This document shows positions 32,447 to 43,424 of a stretch of DNA of 64,000 nucleotides, piece after piece. This stretch comes from Molossus alvarezi. Taxonomy: Eukaryota; Chordata; Mammalia; Chiroptera; Molossidae. The first letter of the stretch is position 1. Each line of letters begins with the position of its first letter. Both the position numbers and the translations under genes were made by a program. The stretch spans positions 167,638,290 to 167,702,289 of the forward strand of contig CM073885.1 of the NCBI GenBank assembly GCA_037176705.1, read 5' to 3'. The notes under the pieces were generated by a model. The model ran no database searches. It had not been told where the DNA came from and saw nothing but the letters and a program-made list of their open reading frames with translations.

Positions 32447-32640
32447 CAGGGGTGGGAACCTTTTTTCTGCCAAGGGCTACTTGGATATGTAATATCATTC
32501 TCGGGCCATACCAAATTATCAACTTGAAAATTAGCCTGCTGTATTTATTTGGTCAGGCTAATACGGTGAGGCGTGTGCTGTTAGCTGGCATTGATTTTGC
32601 AGACCTTCTATGGCCCGCAGGCCAGATGTTCCCCACCCAG
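32447..32640. mobile_element. hAT-type nonautonomous DNA transposon (MITE)
   Basis: A ~194-bp element starts CAGGGGTGGGAACCTTTTTT and ends GATGTTCCCCACCCAG. These ends are inverted repeats of each other (CAGGGGTGGGGAAC type). Internal phrases GGCCATACCAAATTATCAAC and GTGTGCTGTTAGCTGGCATT match a widespread mammalian nonautonomous hAT element known to me by sequence, not by certain name. No transposase is encoded. An 8-bp TSD is not clear, so the copy is old. Confidence 0.7.
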
Positions 32641-32759
32641 GCCAGAGCAAGGAGGAGGATAGGGTTACACTTTGTGGTAACCTCACACCTAACTTCACTG
32701 ACAGTAATTACTTTCTTTGTCGATTTGATTTTTTTTGCATTGTATAGTTAACTTAGAAC

Positions 32760-33470
32760 CATCCCTTATCTTATGTCGCTGAGAGGACATCCAGCCTAAG
32801 AAGAAGTCTTACAAGGGTTTATGTGAGCCAGATGACATTTGCCGGGAAGCAAAAATCTCAACAGACTGAAAAAATGCTCTGGAGAATGGCAGTTTTGCAG
32901 CTTACTTTATACATTAGAATCCAAGGAGGAGTCTTCAGAGGGGTTACGTGAAATCGATTGGTGATAGATTAGGGGGCAGGAGAAAGCAAAGTGAGGAAGT
33001 CTCTGGGATTGGATAAAGAGTAAAATGGAAAGACACATACTTCTTTTACATTGGTGGGTCCTGAATAGTTAAGAATGACCAATTACAGCACATAGAGATG
33101 GTGTCTGGGAAACAAGAAGGATTCTGTGGTCTCCTGCGCTGGTGGAGATCGTACCCTGATGAGTCTGGAAAAGAGTAATCTGACATTCCAAAAGTATGTT
33201 ACTGTAGATGCAAAACCACAATAGGCAGGCTTCGTTAAGGTAAGGATTGACTTTTGGCAAAGAAGCTACAGACCTAGGACATGACTACGCACCATGACGC
33301 CCTTTTAGTTAGGACATTTTATGTTCAGACCATCCTATGTGGTTACTTGTGGTCTCTGAGTTTGTACAGCCTGTCATACAGGCCTCCCCTGAGCTTGTCA
33401 GGGTTAGTGTGTGGCCCCTTTTTCGTTCATACTTACCTAGAATAAAACTGCATCTGCCTAGCTGACAGAT
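32760..33470. other. no gene seen; possibly an unnamed old repeat
   Basis: The texture of this stretch (GTCTTACAAGGGTTTATGTG, GCCGGGAAGCAAAAATCTC, TTTGTACAGCCTGTCATACA) feels repeat-like, perhaps from an old LTR element, but I cannot place it. No long frame is present. Confidence 0.3.
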
Positions 33471-33478
33471 TTTTTTAT

Positions 33479-33578
33479 ACACACACACACACACACACAC
33501 ACACGCACGCACACATGCGCACACGCACACACGCACGCACACATGCGCACACGCACACACGCACGCACACACACACAC
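33479..33578. repeat. compound CA/CG microsatellite with 28-bp higher-order unit
   Basis: Pure CA for ~26 bp, then a mixed CA/CG/TG array. Within it a 28-bp unit beginning GCACGCACACATGCGCAC occurs twice in tandem, with the start of a third. Alternating purine-pyrimidine with CG steps makes it strongly Z-DNA prone. The Cys/Val/Ala-rich 89-codon minus frame is only this repeat translated. Confidence 0.95.
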
Positions 33579-33579
33579 T

Positions 33580-34940
33580 TTTTGGATAAGGAAAAATTAT
33601 GTGGTTTTTCCCCCAGCAATTTGAATACATAACAGTAATTCTTCCTTTAGTAAAAGTCTCCCTACAAATTTTTCAGTGAGAAGTCAGTTTATAGATGCTG
33701 TGCCCTAAAACTTTTTAATCTTTATTCTTTTATGGGTCTTATAATTAAAAGACAAAATACAAAGCAAATTTGCTGAAAGATTATTATTTCATGGATGTTT
33801 AATCATGGAAGACCCATCTAATGGGTTCCTACAGGACCGCGATTTACACACCCCATACTGAGAGATCGATTCTAAAGCAAATAATCTGCATTTGAATTAC
33901 TACCTGTTAAATTCTTTATAAGGATCACCAAAATATGCATTTTAAGTAAAATAGCCTATATACTGCTATTTAGGAAAGACATGAATTTTAATGCATTTTC
34001 AAGGAGCTAATAAGGAGCAAATCATGGTTTACTGAGAATTTTCAAATGACAAGTGAAGACCCTAGGGCTAAATGAAAATGGATTCTGCCCTGAAACTCAC
34101 AGAACTTGGTTGTTGGATCTGGAGGAGGGGTATCTTATTCAAGGACAGCAGACCCTCCCTATCCTTCAGTTCAGTTTACCAGAATTTACTGAGTTCTTAC
34201 AATACACCAAGCATTCAGATATGTAACCCCAGAAGAGTTCAACAATAAGATCTACTTCTTGCTTTTGAAAGAACTTGAAAATAAAGGATTTTATAATAAA
34301 TGAACAATGATAGACATAGACACACAATGTTTAAGGACACCAGTAAACGTTATAAATGATGGTATTTTCACAGTTGCTGTGTTTTGGGACGTGATGCGGA
34401 GCAGCTATTCTTGCTGGTGATGGTCACATTCCGAACACAGGACTGGTTTTCTCCTGCTTCCTTGTCATCATTCTTAAGAATAATGTAAAACCACAGCCTA
34501 GGGCCTTTCCCATAATAACTGAACATGTAGTTGCTCAACTGAACTGAATTAGAGCATTTTTAGTTCTAATTCTTGGGTGTTTCTCAAGGAGCGGTCACAC
34601 AGAATTAGTACTTGTTGACAGAGGTTTCACCTCCTGCAGCTCACACTTCTTAACATACTTTGGTGTCCCCAATGTCTCTTTCTTACGTTTCCACTTACGA
34701 TTGTGAGAAGTAGTCTTTGGTGGAGTGTATGGCCAAGAGAAAGAGCTGGAATATCCCACATTTTTATCCAGCTCTTTCTTTATTCCTGAAGCAGCCCTGT
34801 TACTCAGACATGGGTGAGATCGCAGATGGTGACTGGGAGCAAGGAACTCAGGGTGATTTTAGTGAAGAATTATGCTGACATTTAAACTCAGGTAAAAGAG
34901 GAAGGATTACATCAGGCTATGAAAAGGTAATCTAAAGTCT
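33580..34940. other. no gene seen
   Basis: Unique AT-rich sequence. 34170-34240 (TTTACTGAGTTCTTACAATA, CACCAAGCATTCAGATATG) may be an antisense L2 3' end, but this is uncertain. No frame longer than 60 codons. Confidence 0.45.
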
Positions 34941-34942
34941 TG

Positions 34943-35100
34943 TTCCTCAAAGTGCGGTCCATGAAATAGCAGCATCTGCTTTACTTGGGAGCTTTTCAGA
35001 TATGTGAAATCTCCTCAGACTCACTGACCCAAAATCTGCATTGTAAAAATATTCTCGCGTGGTTTCTTGGCACATTAAACTTTCAGAAGGACTTGGATAG
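34943..35100. mobile_element. MER5A-like hAT element
   Basis: CCTCAAAGTGCGGTCCATGA, GCAGCATCTGCTTTACTTGG, GAGCTTTTCAGATATG, CAGACTCACTGACCCAAAAT, CTGCATTGTAAAAATATTCT and TTTCAGAAGGAC follow the MER5A order (CTCAAAGTGTGGTCC ... GCAGCATCAGCATCACCTGG ... CTACTGAATCAGAAACTC). This is a nonautonomous hAT-Charlie relic common to placental mammals. Confidence 0.75.
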
Positions 35101-35101
35101 A

Positions 35102-36735
35102 TAAGCTAAAAAGAGGATACATTATTGAGAAACTAGAAGTACCAGTGGATTCTAGAAGCAGAAGTTTTTTTACCTATGGTGATACTATTATATTTCATAG
35201 TCCATCTAAAGTTTGTTGACTATAAAAAATATAATATGCAAGTGATGGATGTTCAAGACATCAAAACACATATTCTGTCAAGTGAACAATATTTTTCTTT
35301 GTACCCTCCGGGGGATGAAAATCTGAGTTATTATAAGGGAATTTGTTATTTTGTCTAGTCTATAGAATAGTACATATCGCAAGACCCTTCTGAGTTCAAA
35401 AAATGAACATGAGTCAGTTTTTAAAAAAAAGAATCTTAGTGTTAAAAATATTTGTGACCTCTTTACATTGTTGTGATGGTTTCTAACTCAATCAGATTCT
35501 CAGGCTGGCACAATAAAATCAGCAATATAATCATCACCAGGCTGAGGGTGAAAATACTTTTTATTAATTTTACAGACATGAACTAATCAGAATAATTTGA
35601 ATCTTGGACACAGTTCAAGAAAGCCATTTATTGAACTGCTCTGAGATGTATCCTTTTAAGTACTGGATAAGGGCTGCAGGTATAGGAAATACATAAAACA
35701 GAAGCTACAGTTTTAAAGGCTAAAGAAGTGGGCCAAGGTATCCAACGTGGAGCCATTTGTTACCTGAACCTGTAGATTAAAGTGAGCAGTGCCTTGCTTT
35801 CGTTCTTAGGTTATATGAGACCATTCATTAGAAGCAATGCTGCATGCTATCCCTATACTGTTTAATTAATAACTGCAGAAAGTGCAGACATAGTGTAATT
35901 AGATTTTACTACTCTACAATCTCAAGGTTACTCTCCTCCTGTTTTCCTTCTCCTTGTTTTGCTCCCGCCTCCCTTTTTTCTTTTTTAGTTTCTGCCTTAG
36001 CTCAGAGTCTCTAGAACACTGAACTTGAAGCAATTTTTGGCTGTTGCTTTTCTGGGAGGTGTACAATCCCCGAGAAGTGAGACTGAGAGCAAAGGGTAAA
36101 CAAAGGATGAAGAAAGGCAGGCCAATAAAGGGTGATACTAAAACACAGCTGGATGCTTGGTCCCCCAAGTAGTCTCCCTAAAGGTTGTGTGAAGCTACTA
36201 CATGTTAGACCAAATTTTTATTCAGATACTTTTTTTTCCCCCCTGGTTTCTCCCATCTTGTCTTTCTTTGATCAAAACTCAGCCCCAAAGGGCTTTGACT
36301 CCTCTGCACTTTGTCCGTCCGGGTAGTTTCTGCAGAACCCAGCATCTCCTTGGGTCTGGTTAGGTCAGACCCTGTTCTGGCAGGGTCGTGACTCCCATCA
36401 TGGTAGGTGCAGTGGGATCCACAGGGGATCCTGGCCCCAGGCCCCCAGGCTCCATCTGTGACCAAAGGGAACAAGGCCACACAGCAACTGCTGGGTGCTT
36501 TATCCCCTGGACTGGCAGCAATCACTGGGCACTACTCTGCCAGAATCCAGACAAGGGGCCGCGGCCTGGGAGGCCAGTGCGCCGGGCCATCTGGGACATC
36601 ACGTAAACTGTTCAGTACAGTCTCTGCATAACTGACTACAGTGGTAGCAGCTTAAAAGAAAATGGCTCTTTGTCTTTCCACAACAATGAAGCTCACCTAA
36701 AACACAGTGGCCAAAAGGCTTAGATAGGTTGTTTT
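35102..36735. other. no gene seen; GC-rich patch at 36340-36605
   Basis: 35600-35760 contains CAAGAAAGCCATTTATTGAA and CTTTTAAGTACTGGATAAGG, perhaps an antisense L2 remnant. 36340-36605 is GC-rich (GGGGCCGCGGCCTGGGAGGC, GTGCGCCGGGCC) and holds overlapping frames of 72-106 codons on both strands. No domain is recognised, and this could be a small orphan CpG cluster. Confidence 0.4.
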
Positions 36736-36737
36736 TA

Positions 36738-36945
36738 ACATAGATCAGTGGCTATCAACCCAGGGTGATATTGTGCTTCCCAAGGCATTTTTGCAATGTC
36801 ACAGGGAGACATGGGGTTGTCACAGCTTGAAGGGTGCTACTGGCATCTAGGTGGTGGAGACCCGGGAGGCTGCTAAACATCCCAGAACACACAGGACCAC
36901 CCATGCACAAAAATTGTGTGGACAAAATAAATATCTTGTTTGAGA
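36738..36945. mobile_element. hAT-type MER element fragment
   Basis: GATCAGTGGCTATCAACCCA, GGGTGATATTGTGCTTCCCA, GGCATTTTTGCAATGTCACA, GGTTGTCACAGCTTGAAGGG, TGCTACTGGCATCTAGGTGG and GCTGCTAAACATCCCAGAAC match a well-known mammalian hAT MER family (CAGTGGTTCTCAACC...GGTGCTACTGGCATCTAGTG). The exact MER number is not certain. Confidence 0.75.
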
Positions 36946-36947
36946 CA

Positions 36948-37590
36948 TGTTAATACAGGCAAATAACCTAGTTTTTGATTACAGGGTTAATTTAATATTT
37001 TGTCAAGCAATTGAAATATACAACCTCAGTCCCTTTTGAACACTGCTTGGGAATTCTCGCCTCGTCTGGCCTCCCAAAAGCTTTGGTGCCTTTGGATACA
37101 ATCTGCGCCTCAGACAAGAGGGGCGGCGGAGCTCCAGGGGGTGTTGCTGGAGAGTGCCGGGGATACACTTCTGTTGTTTAAAGGGGATCCGTAGCCAGTT
37201 CTGCACAGTGGACAGAGGTTAAACTTTGATGATATTTACTTCTTCCTTCTCTGTTGTGCATGTTTATGACCACTCTGTTCAAGATGAAGAATTTGGATTA
37301 GAATCTGTGAGTCTCTATAGTTCTGATAGTTTTTGCAGTAAATATACATCTGCAAGCCTAACCATTTAGAACAGGTTTCCACTGTTAAACAGCTTTTAAC
37401 ATATGTACCATTGGAATATTACCCTCGATGCATACATTGAGGCCTTTGGGCATTAGAACCACTCTAGGATTCACTTAAAATATTTTTGTGTATCACAATT
37501 TGAAGAAGTCTCCCATGGTGTCTAAAATCACTTTTGTTATTACTGTTAATAGATGCAACTATAAGGGAGTTAAAAATTATGTAAGGGCAA
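36948..37590. other. no gene seen; short GC-rich patch
   Basis: 37030-37205 is GC-richer (GGGGCGGCGGAGCTCCAGG) with a 67-codon minus frame and no recognised domain. The rest is AT-rich and unique. Confidence 0.4.
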
Positions 37591-37598
37591 GGATCTTT

Positions 37599-37836
37599 TT
37601 TTTTTTTTTTTAAATATGTTTTCATTGATTTTTTTTTTTTTTAAGAGAGAAAGGAAGGGAGAGAGAGAGAGAAACATCGACGTGAGAGAGAAATGGCGAT
37701 TGTCCGATTGTCTGCCTCCTGCACGCCCCCTTCTGGGGCTCGAGCCCACGACCCGGCATGCGCCCTGACTGAGAAACAGACTGGAACCTCTCAGTCCAGG
37801 GGCGACGCTCAGTCCACTGAGCCACACCAGCCAGGT
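37599..37836 (-). repeat. Ves SINE, subfamily C, with 9-bp TSD
   Basis: On the minus strand: ACCTGGCTGGTGTGGCTCAG, TGGACTGAGCGTCGCCCC, a poor B box (AGGTTCCAGTCTGTTTCTC), GGGCGCATGCCGGG, GGCGTGCAGGAGGCAG, ACGTCGATGTTTCTCTC and a long A-rich 3' end. AGGATCTTT flanks it at 37590-37598 and 37837-37845. CpGs are still abundant, suggesting youth. Confidence 0.95.
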
Positions 37837-37869
37837 AGGATCTTTCTTATAGTAAGTGTGTGCCCAATA

Positions 37870-37920
37870 AGCCTAAATTGTGCCTGATTCATATAATAAA
37901 TCTTTGTTGAATATAATTTC
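37870..37920 (+). repeat. L2 3' terminus scrap
   Basis: GCCTGATTCATATAATAAAT then CTTTGTTGAATATAA resembles the last ~40 bases of L2. Confidence 0.35.
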
Positions 37921-38147
37921 CATCCGTAGTAGTAGAAATGACAATATTAATGGGAGCAATTTATAAGTACATAAGTAATTAAAACTCAAATATCTTTTTT
38001 TCCCGCCTTGTTCAAGATAACAGACTCACCAGGCTCTTTCAAGGTGGTGTCATTTCAAATTATCATCAGCTGCTAGCCTTTGAAGTTCTTAAAATGAATG
38101 TTCTTTACTTGTTTTTCTTTAGATACTTATTATTTATGGAACCAAAC

Positions 38148-38325
38148 AGGCCTGGATCTGAGTTCTGGTTCTGCCTCTTACAGCTGTGTGACTTTAGGCA
38201 ATGTACCTGGACTTTCTATGCCTTCATTTTCTCTTTTGTAGAACATGGTATTAAATGAGTTGATGGATGGGCTTTAGCACCTATCACAAAGTGCTCAAAA
38301 ATGTTAGTTACTATTATTATTATGT
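38148..38325 (+). repeat. MIR SINE
   Basis: GGCCTGGATCTGAGTTCTGG, TTCTGCCTCTTACAGCTGTG, TGACTTTAGGCAATGTACCT, TTCATTTTCTCTTTTGTAGA, TTAAATGAGTTGATGG and AAAGTGCTCAAAAATGTTAG follow the full MIR sequence. Confidence 0.88.
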
Positions 38326-38402
38326 GCTATTGGAAAACTGAGTATATCAGATTTTATTGTTTGAAGATATTTTGTCAACTTACCATACTACTGTAGCACA
38401 AT

Positions 38403-38611
38403 TTGTTTTGTTTTTTCTTTATTGATTTTTAGCCAGCGAGGAAGATAGAAACATCGATGAGAGAGAACATCGATTAGCCACCTCCTGCATGCCCTCCTCT
38501 GGGGCTTAGGTCCACAACCTGAGCATGTGTCCTGACCAGGAATCGAATCGAACTCAACCTCTTGGTGCCTGAGTCGGCGCTCAAACACTTGAGCCACACG
38601 GGCCGAGCCAG
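38403..38611 (-). repeat. Ves SINE, subfamily B
   Basis: On the minus strand: GGCTCGGCCCGTGTGGCTCA, AGTGTTTGAGCGCCGAC, CACCAAGAGGTTGAG, TTCGATTCGATTCCTGG with a duplicated 5-base step in the B box, GGACACATGCTCAGG, GAGGGCATGCAGGAGG, ATCGATGTTCTCTC and AAAATCAATAAAG. The CT-rich part is short. No clear TSD. Confidence 0.92.
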
Positions 38612-38614
38612 TTT

Positions 38615-39420
38615 TTTTCTTTTTTCTTTTTTTTTGTGAACTGTTTTGCATAGGCAATTCACGTGCTTTCGTTGATTTTTTTTCTTTTTACTCTAGTAGA
38701 AATCTTTTAAACCACACTTTTTTTTTTTTTTTTTTTTAGGTTCTTTAGATTTTAGCATGAGAACATTATACTAAAAAAGGTATGGTTTTAATGAAAGATA
38801 ACTAATAATCGTCACTTTATACCCACACACTCACACTTACGCTATATGTCAATATCTTCTTATAGTTAAGTGTGGTTTGACAGACTTCATTATCTGCCAA
38901 CTTTATGATTTGTGATGAACATGGAAGCAGAGGTTGGTCATGGACAACTCTGGCTCCGCAGTTCACGTGTGTTCGAGAACGTCAGCCAATCACCAGAAGC
39001 CTGGGAGCCCTGGAGCTCTGTGCAGGGTGGGAAGAGTCATTTCATCTCTTTCCTTCTCTCCTGGCCTGACAGCTCAGCTCTGGCATTTCACTTGCTTCGT
39101 TTACCTTCCTCACACCAAAAATGAACTATTTCCAGGCACGGATAAAAAGGGAAAATCAAAACAACTTGTACTGAAGTTTTGACAGTTTGGAAAAAAAACT
39201 TTCTTTCCATCACGTCTTATCTCACTATTACTCTTAAATAGCTTGTTTAATTGCATCCCTCAAGATATAGTATACCCTGGAATGAGGATAAAGAGAACTG
39301 TAATTTCTGAAATTACTTTCTCATTGAAAATCATCAGGAAAAAGAGACGGACAAAATAACTAGGACTGCAAACTGCATTTGTGCTGTGGCTAACCTTCTT
39401 TATTTCCAGAGACACACAAT
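38615..39420. other. no gene seen
   Basis: T-runs flank the SINE (38613-38640 and 38720-38739). 38912-39182 has overlapping frames of 70-82 codons without a domain. Confidence 0.45.
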
Positions 39421-39424
39421 AATA

Positions 39425-39612
39425 GTCATAATTTATTAATCATTGTACTTGTGTGAGACATTAGGGCATGCACTTTACATGGATGCTCTTATTAAACTCT
39501 CACAATAAGCTCTTAATTACCTAATGTACACTGGAAGGAACTAAAGCATCCAAAAATTAAATGACTTGCCTGACATCCTACCACTAACAACTTACAGAGC
39601 TGGACAGATCCT
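39425..39612 (-). repeat. MIR SINE
   Basis: On the plus strand it reads TTGTACTTGTGTGAGACATT, GGGCATGCACTTTACATGGA, ATTAAACTCTCACAATAAGC, AAAATTAAATGACTTGCCTG and CTTACAGAGCTGGACAGATC, the reverse complement order of MIR. Confidence 0.75.
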
Positions 39613-39954
39613 TACTAGAATAGGGAGTCATTTTATTTACTGTTTCAGTTTTACGGTGTAACTAAAACTGTATAATTCTTATATTTCGATAACAGAAAAC
39701 AAAGACAGACTAGATCTAAATCAATCCCTCTCTCTCCTTTAGATCGACCCACTTCTTAATCTGCCTATTTCTTAAAGCCTGTATCAATATTAAAATTGCA
39801 GACTGCACAAAATCAATTGAAAGGGTCAGGTAGCTCATGTGCCTAATTATGTACATTCTCTTTGTGTACTTTTTGGACTAAGAATAATTCATTTACTTAA
39901 ATATTCTTCTTGACACTTTAGAAGATATCTGGAAATGATCCAGAGGAAAAATGA

Positions 39955-40020
39955 ATCCCTCCCTCCCTCCCTCCCTCCCTCCCTCCCTCCCTCCCTCCCT
40001 CCCTCCCTCCCTCCCTCCCT

Positions 40021-40099
<79 letters not shown>
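39955..40099. repeat. compound (CCCT)n-(CTTT)n microsatellite
   Basis: About 16 CCCT units switch abruptly at 40020 to about 20 CTTT units. Pure polypyrimidine over ~145 bp, hence triplex and slippage prone. The Pro/Ser/Phe/Leu 63-codon frame is the repeat translated. Confidence 0.98.
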
Positions 40100-40100
<1 letters not shown>

Positions 40101-40101
40101 G

Positions 40102-40585
40102 TGTTTAATAGAGAATTATCTTCTCTAGTGGCAGTTGTCTAAAGGGTTCATTGTCAGGTCATTATTTTGCTCATTTGGAAAGATTTTATCCCTGGCTAGA
40201 GACTTTGAAGAAACATGTTACACCATGACTCAGGCTTCAAACAGGAAAACAACAGTGGCATTAGAGATGGTGTATTTTAAATATATGCCCGTTCTCCATT
40301 CCTTTCAGTAGTCAGGCAAGCTTAAATATCCCTATGTAGCCCAACCAACACCCATAGGAATAAATATACAGAGGTAGTGTTTACCCAATTTGTAATAGAT
40401 TAATGAATACATGGCCAACGGGGTTATTATTTAAAATAATATTTTCTTTTTTCTCCAGAATTCAGAGTTGGGAAATTTTAAATATATTTGTGGGGTGGGG
40501 TCAGCTGTTCTCACTGGACCTGCATGTTCCTTGACTTACTTAAACATGGCCTGGAAACGATAAGTTACTGCCTTCGTTTGCCTAC
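40102..40585. other. no gene seen
   Basis: AT-rich unique sequence with no open frame above 60 codons and no recognised repeat. Confidence 0.5.
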
Positions 40586-40589
40586 ATTC

Positions 40590-40798
40590 TTCTTTTTTAA
40601 ATATGTTTTTTAAATTGATTTTTTTAGAGAGAGAGAGAGAAACATTGATATGAGAGAGAAACATCAATTGGCTGCCTCCTGCATGCCCCCTACTGGGGAT
40701 GGAGCCCACAACCTGGGCATGTGCCCTGACTGGGAAACGAACTGGGATCTCTCAGTCCATGGAACAAAGCTCAATACACTGAGCCACACCAGCCAGGC
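40590..40798 (-). repeat. Ves SINE, subfamily C
   Basis: On the minus strand: GCCTGGCTGGTGTGGCTCAG, TGTATTGAGCTTTGTTCC, ATGGACTGAGAGATCCC, AGTTCGTTTCCC, GGGCACATGCCCAGG, AGTAGGGGGCATGCAGG, TTGATGTTTCTCTC, ATCAATGTTTCTC and AAAAAAATCAATTT. TGCCTT-type text on both sides is too short to call a TSD. Confidence 0.93.
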
Positions 40799-40799
40799 T

Positions 40800-42420
40800 G
40801 CCTTTATTACTCTTGCCTTGGGAGCAACATCCAGACAAGCCAATCAATCAGCCACCCAGCCTCTGGGAAAAACAGATGCAAAATGGAGTAAGGCTAGCAG
40901 TGAGGATAGAAGCTATGAATGACAAGAATTTGAGCTGCTAATTTGGGGAGTAAACTTTCAAGCAGAAATCTCCCCAGTGGAAGAGTCTTCTCCCAAGTCA
41001 TCTTCCTTTGCCACGCAGTTCCCATGGTGCTTCATCTGACAGGAACCTGTACCATGCAGGTCATCTGCTGCCTCCCACTCCTAAGAGTGGACCATGCGCT
41101 CCTCTTTCAAAGTGAAATCTGCAGTGCTCGATGCAGTTTCAACCACAAAATAGGTCCCAAATCAGTGCTTGTGGAATTGATCAAGGAATGAATTCTCAAA
41201 AGCACATGGATTGTAGTTCCATTACACCAGAGTAGACATTTACTTAAATGAGCAACCATTGCCTAGTAATATTATATGTGCATGTCTTTGGTAAATTTAC
41301 GTGTTTTCAGGTTAATGGAAATGCATTCATTTAGATTTCCCTCTTCTTATCATCTAGTTGGAATTAGCTGCACTGAAGAAATGTGGAGGATACAGGGGAC
41401 AAATTGGGCAGAAGGAAAATGAGTAGCCTTGGGACAGAATGTACTTTGGATTTTAGGGTGGTCCACTGGGCGAGGGGGCAAAAAAAGGCATCACCATGGC
41501 AACAGAAGCCGAGAGGGAAGGGTAAGGGGAATTCTGAAGGACGCCAAAGAGAAGCTGCAAATGTACCCGGGAGTTGGCATAAAATGCTCTGTACTTTTCT
41601 CTCTCTTTCATTGCTAAACTTTTTCTTATTCCCAAGATTCATATTTCAGACCATGCCATTAATACTATGTTTCAGACATATTGTGTGTCAAATACATTGT
41701 AGTGGGCTGACCTAGAGACCTGTCACCATTGGTTATAGTCTTTGTACGGGGAGAATGCAGAGAAAAGCATTTCAGAATTTGAAGGAATCTTTGAAATCTT
41801 CCAACTCAACGGATTTATAATGTATTTGAGATTTGAAAACTTTTTTGTTTGTTTGTTTTGTTTTAGAAAGTAAATCTTACTCAGAGGTGAAATGTGTCAC
41901 ACAGGGAGAAGTTGGGATGGTCCCCCTCGCTTCTCCTTCCTCTCTCCTTCCCCCAAGGTGGTTTGGCCTCTGCTGAAAGCTTGGGCTTGGCAGTCAGTTT
42001 GCAGCCACTGTGCTAACACTGGCGCTTGTTTACTCGTGAAGGAAATTGAGTGACATTTAGAAACTTGGCAAAATGAGTCGAGCAGACCAAGTGTAGCAGG
42101 GTGCTCGCCACGCACCCAGATTCTCCAGCCGTGAGAACGCCTTGCGCGGTGCTAACACGGCGCCCGCCCGGCACAGAAGGGCCACTTACCGAATACATGT
42201 GGACTGAGTGAGAGAGTGAACGAGTGTGCATGGATTAGACATTAAAAGGTATCTAAGCATGTGGTGTTCTGGCTCTTTTTGAAAACAGTTTGAGAATTGC
42301 CTATGCTTGTGGAATAAACCAATGGAGAACTTACCACAAGGGCTGTTTTTATCATTTTCTGGGGACATTTTCCTCTCTAGTCAAGATCTCTCCATTTAGA
42401 GAAAAACAAACTGGCACGCG
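40800..42420. other. no gene seen; several GC-richer patches
   Basis: 41375-41640 contains overlapping frames on both strands (up to 110 codons), an X-box-like motif and no recognised domain. 42100-42180 is GC-rich with several CpGs (TTGCGCGGTGC, CGGCGCCCGCCCGGC). None of this amounts to a gene. Confidence 0.4.
41490..41503 (+). promoter_or_regulatory. RFX X-box-like motif
   Basis: ATCACCATGGCAAC fits the RFX X-box GTNRCCNNRGYAAC at all but the first position. X-boxes often sit near ciliary gene promoters, but there is no CpG island here. Confidence 0.3.
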
Positions 42421-42424
42421 GAAG

Positions 42425-42515
42425 GAGCATGCCTTTTATTCACCATTAATACCTCCTATGCCCAGGGCCTGGGGCAAACCAGATGCTCAATACCCATTTG
42501 TGGAATCCAGTGTTT
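42425..42515 (+). repeat. L2 3' end fragment
   Basis: CACCATTAATACCTCCTATG, CCCAGGGCCTGGGGCAAACC, AGATGCTCAATACCCATTTG, TGGAATCC resembles the L2 3' end. Confidence 0.5.
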
Positions 42516-42589
42516 ACTAGATCCCTTCATCTATGACTTACCTGAGCAATCAGTGTGCTTGAAGCTACACTCATTTCTTTGGCCTTCCT

Positions 42590-43420
42590 AGTATTGGTTA
42601 AAGGCATCACTATGCACCTATTCCTCAATGCCGAGACACATCTGAGAGTCAGTTTTATCTAATCTCCTTTACTCCCCTCCTAAATGCAAATGATTGTCAA
42701 AGCTTCATAATCTTTCCTTCTCAATATGTCTTAAATTTGTCACACTTTTTCCTGATGCTCGAGATACTCCCTAAGTGTAGGACCTTTGCACTTCATTCCT
42801 GGAGTATTTATTTTGTTTGCAGCAACCTCTTAACAGCTCAGGGATTTTTTTTTAACAGTGTCTTCTTGTTTTCTTATTCTTGCCTGATTGGTCTTTCCAA
42901 AAGAGAAATCTCATTTTGCCACCTCCTTGCTTTAAACTTTACTGTCTCCCTCAGCACTGTGAGAGCATCTAACCCCTTGGTCAGCACAGTATGTAAGTAA
43001 CCCTTTTCCGCCTCATTCCTGCCTCTTCCTTCTCAGCTCCCCGAAAGTACCTGCCTTTGCAAAAAGCGCCATCCTCTCTCCTGCTTCCCCGTTCCTTTCG
43101 TCTTGGGTGTACTTTTGACCACCTTTTCTGCTTTGTAATTTCTTGCTCATTTTTTAAGTCTCAGTTCAAATCTCCACTGACTTTGAACCTCTCCCGCAGC
43201 TCCCCGTTGTCCCCCGCGCCTCAGTTGGAGTTGGAGCACACCCTTCAGAATCCTGTTGAGTTCTGCGGTCATTGGCTTCATGCTAATATCTCTACGGGCT
43301 ATGAACTCGATGGCAGAGACTCTTACCCTCCCAGAAGCTACTTTGAGATTGGTCTTTCACACGGGGAGGGTTTCATGAGTGGTGTTTATTTAACACTCCT
43401 AGAGGAACGCTAGCCCATTT
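42590..43420 (+). repeat. long degenerate L2 region
   Basis: Pyrimidine-rich text with L2-like landmarks in order: CCACCTCCTTGCTTTAAACT, CTGTCTCCCTCAGCACTG, CTGCCTCTTCC, TCTCAGTTCAAATCTCCACT, GACTTTGAACCTCTCCC. The final ~200 bp is uncertain. The frames of 87 and 118 codons show no domain. Confidence 0.45.
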
Positions 43421-43424
43421 TCTT

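Noticed and set aside
33156..33176. CTGATGAG...GAAA, resembling a hammerhead ribozyme core
   Set aside because: Only four bases lie between CTGATGAG and GAAA, too few for stem II, and no matching stem I or III arms were found.
32760..33470. Possible LTR retrovirus-derived segment
   Set aside because: Only a repeat-like texture; no LTR ends, primer site or coding remnants could be identified, so it is left as unassigned sequence.
33309..33578. Cysteine/valine/alanine-rich 89-codon frame
   Set aside because: It is largely a translation of the CA/CG microsatellite.
39951..40142. Pro/Ser then Phe/Leu-rich 63-codon frame
   Set aside because: It is a translation of the CCCT/CTTT microsatellite.
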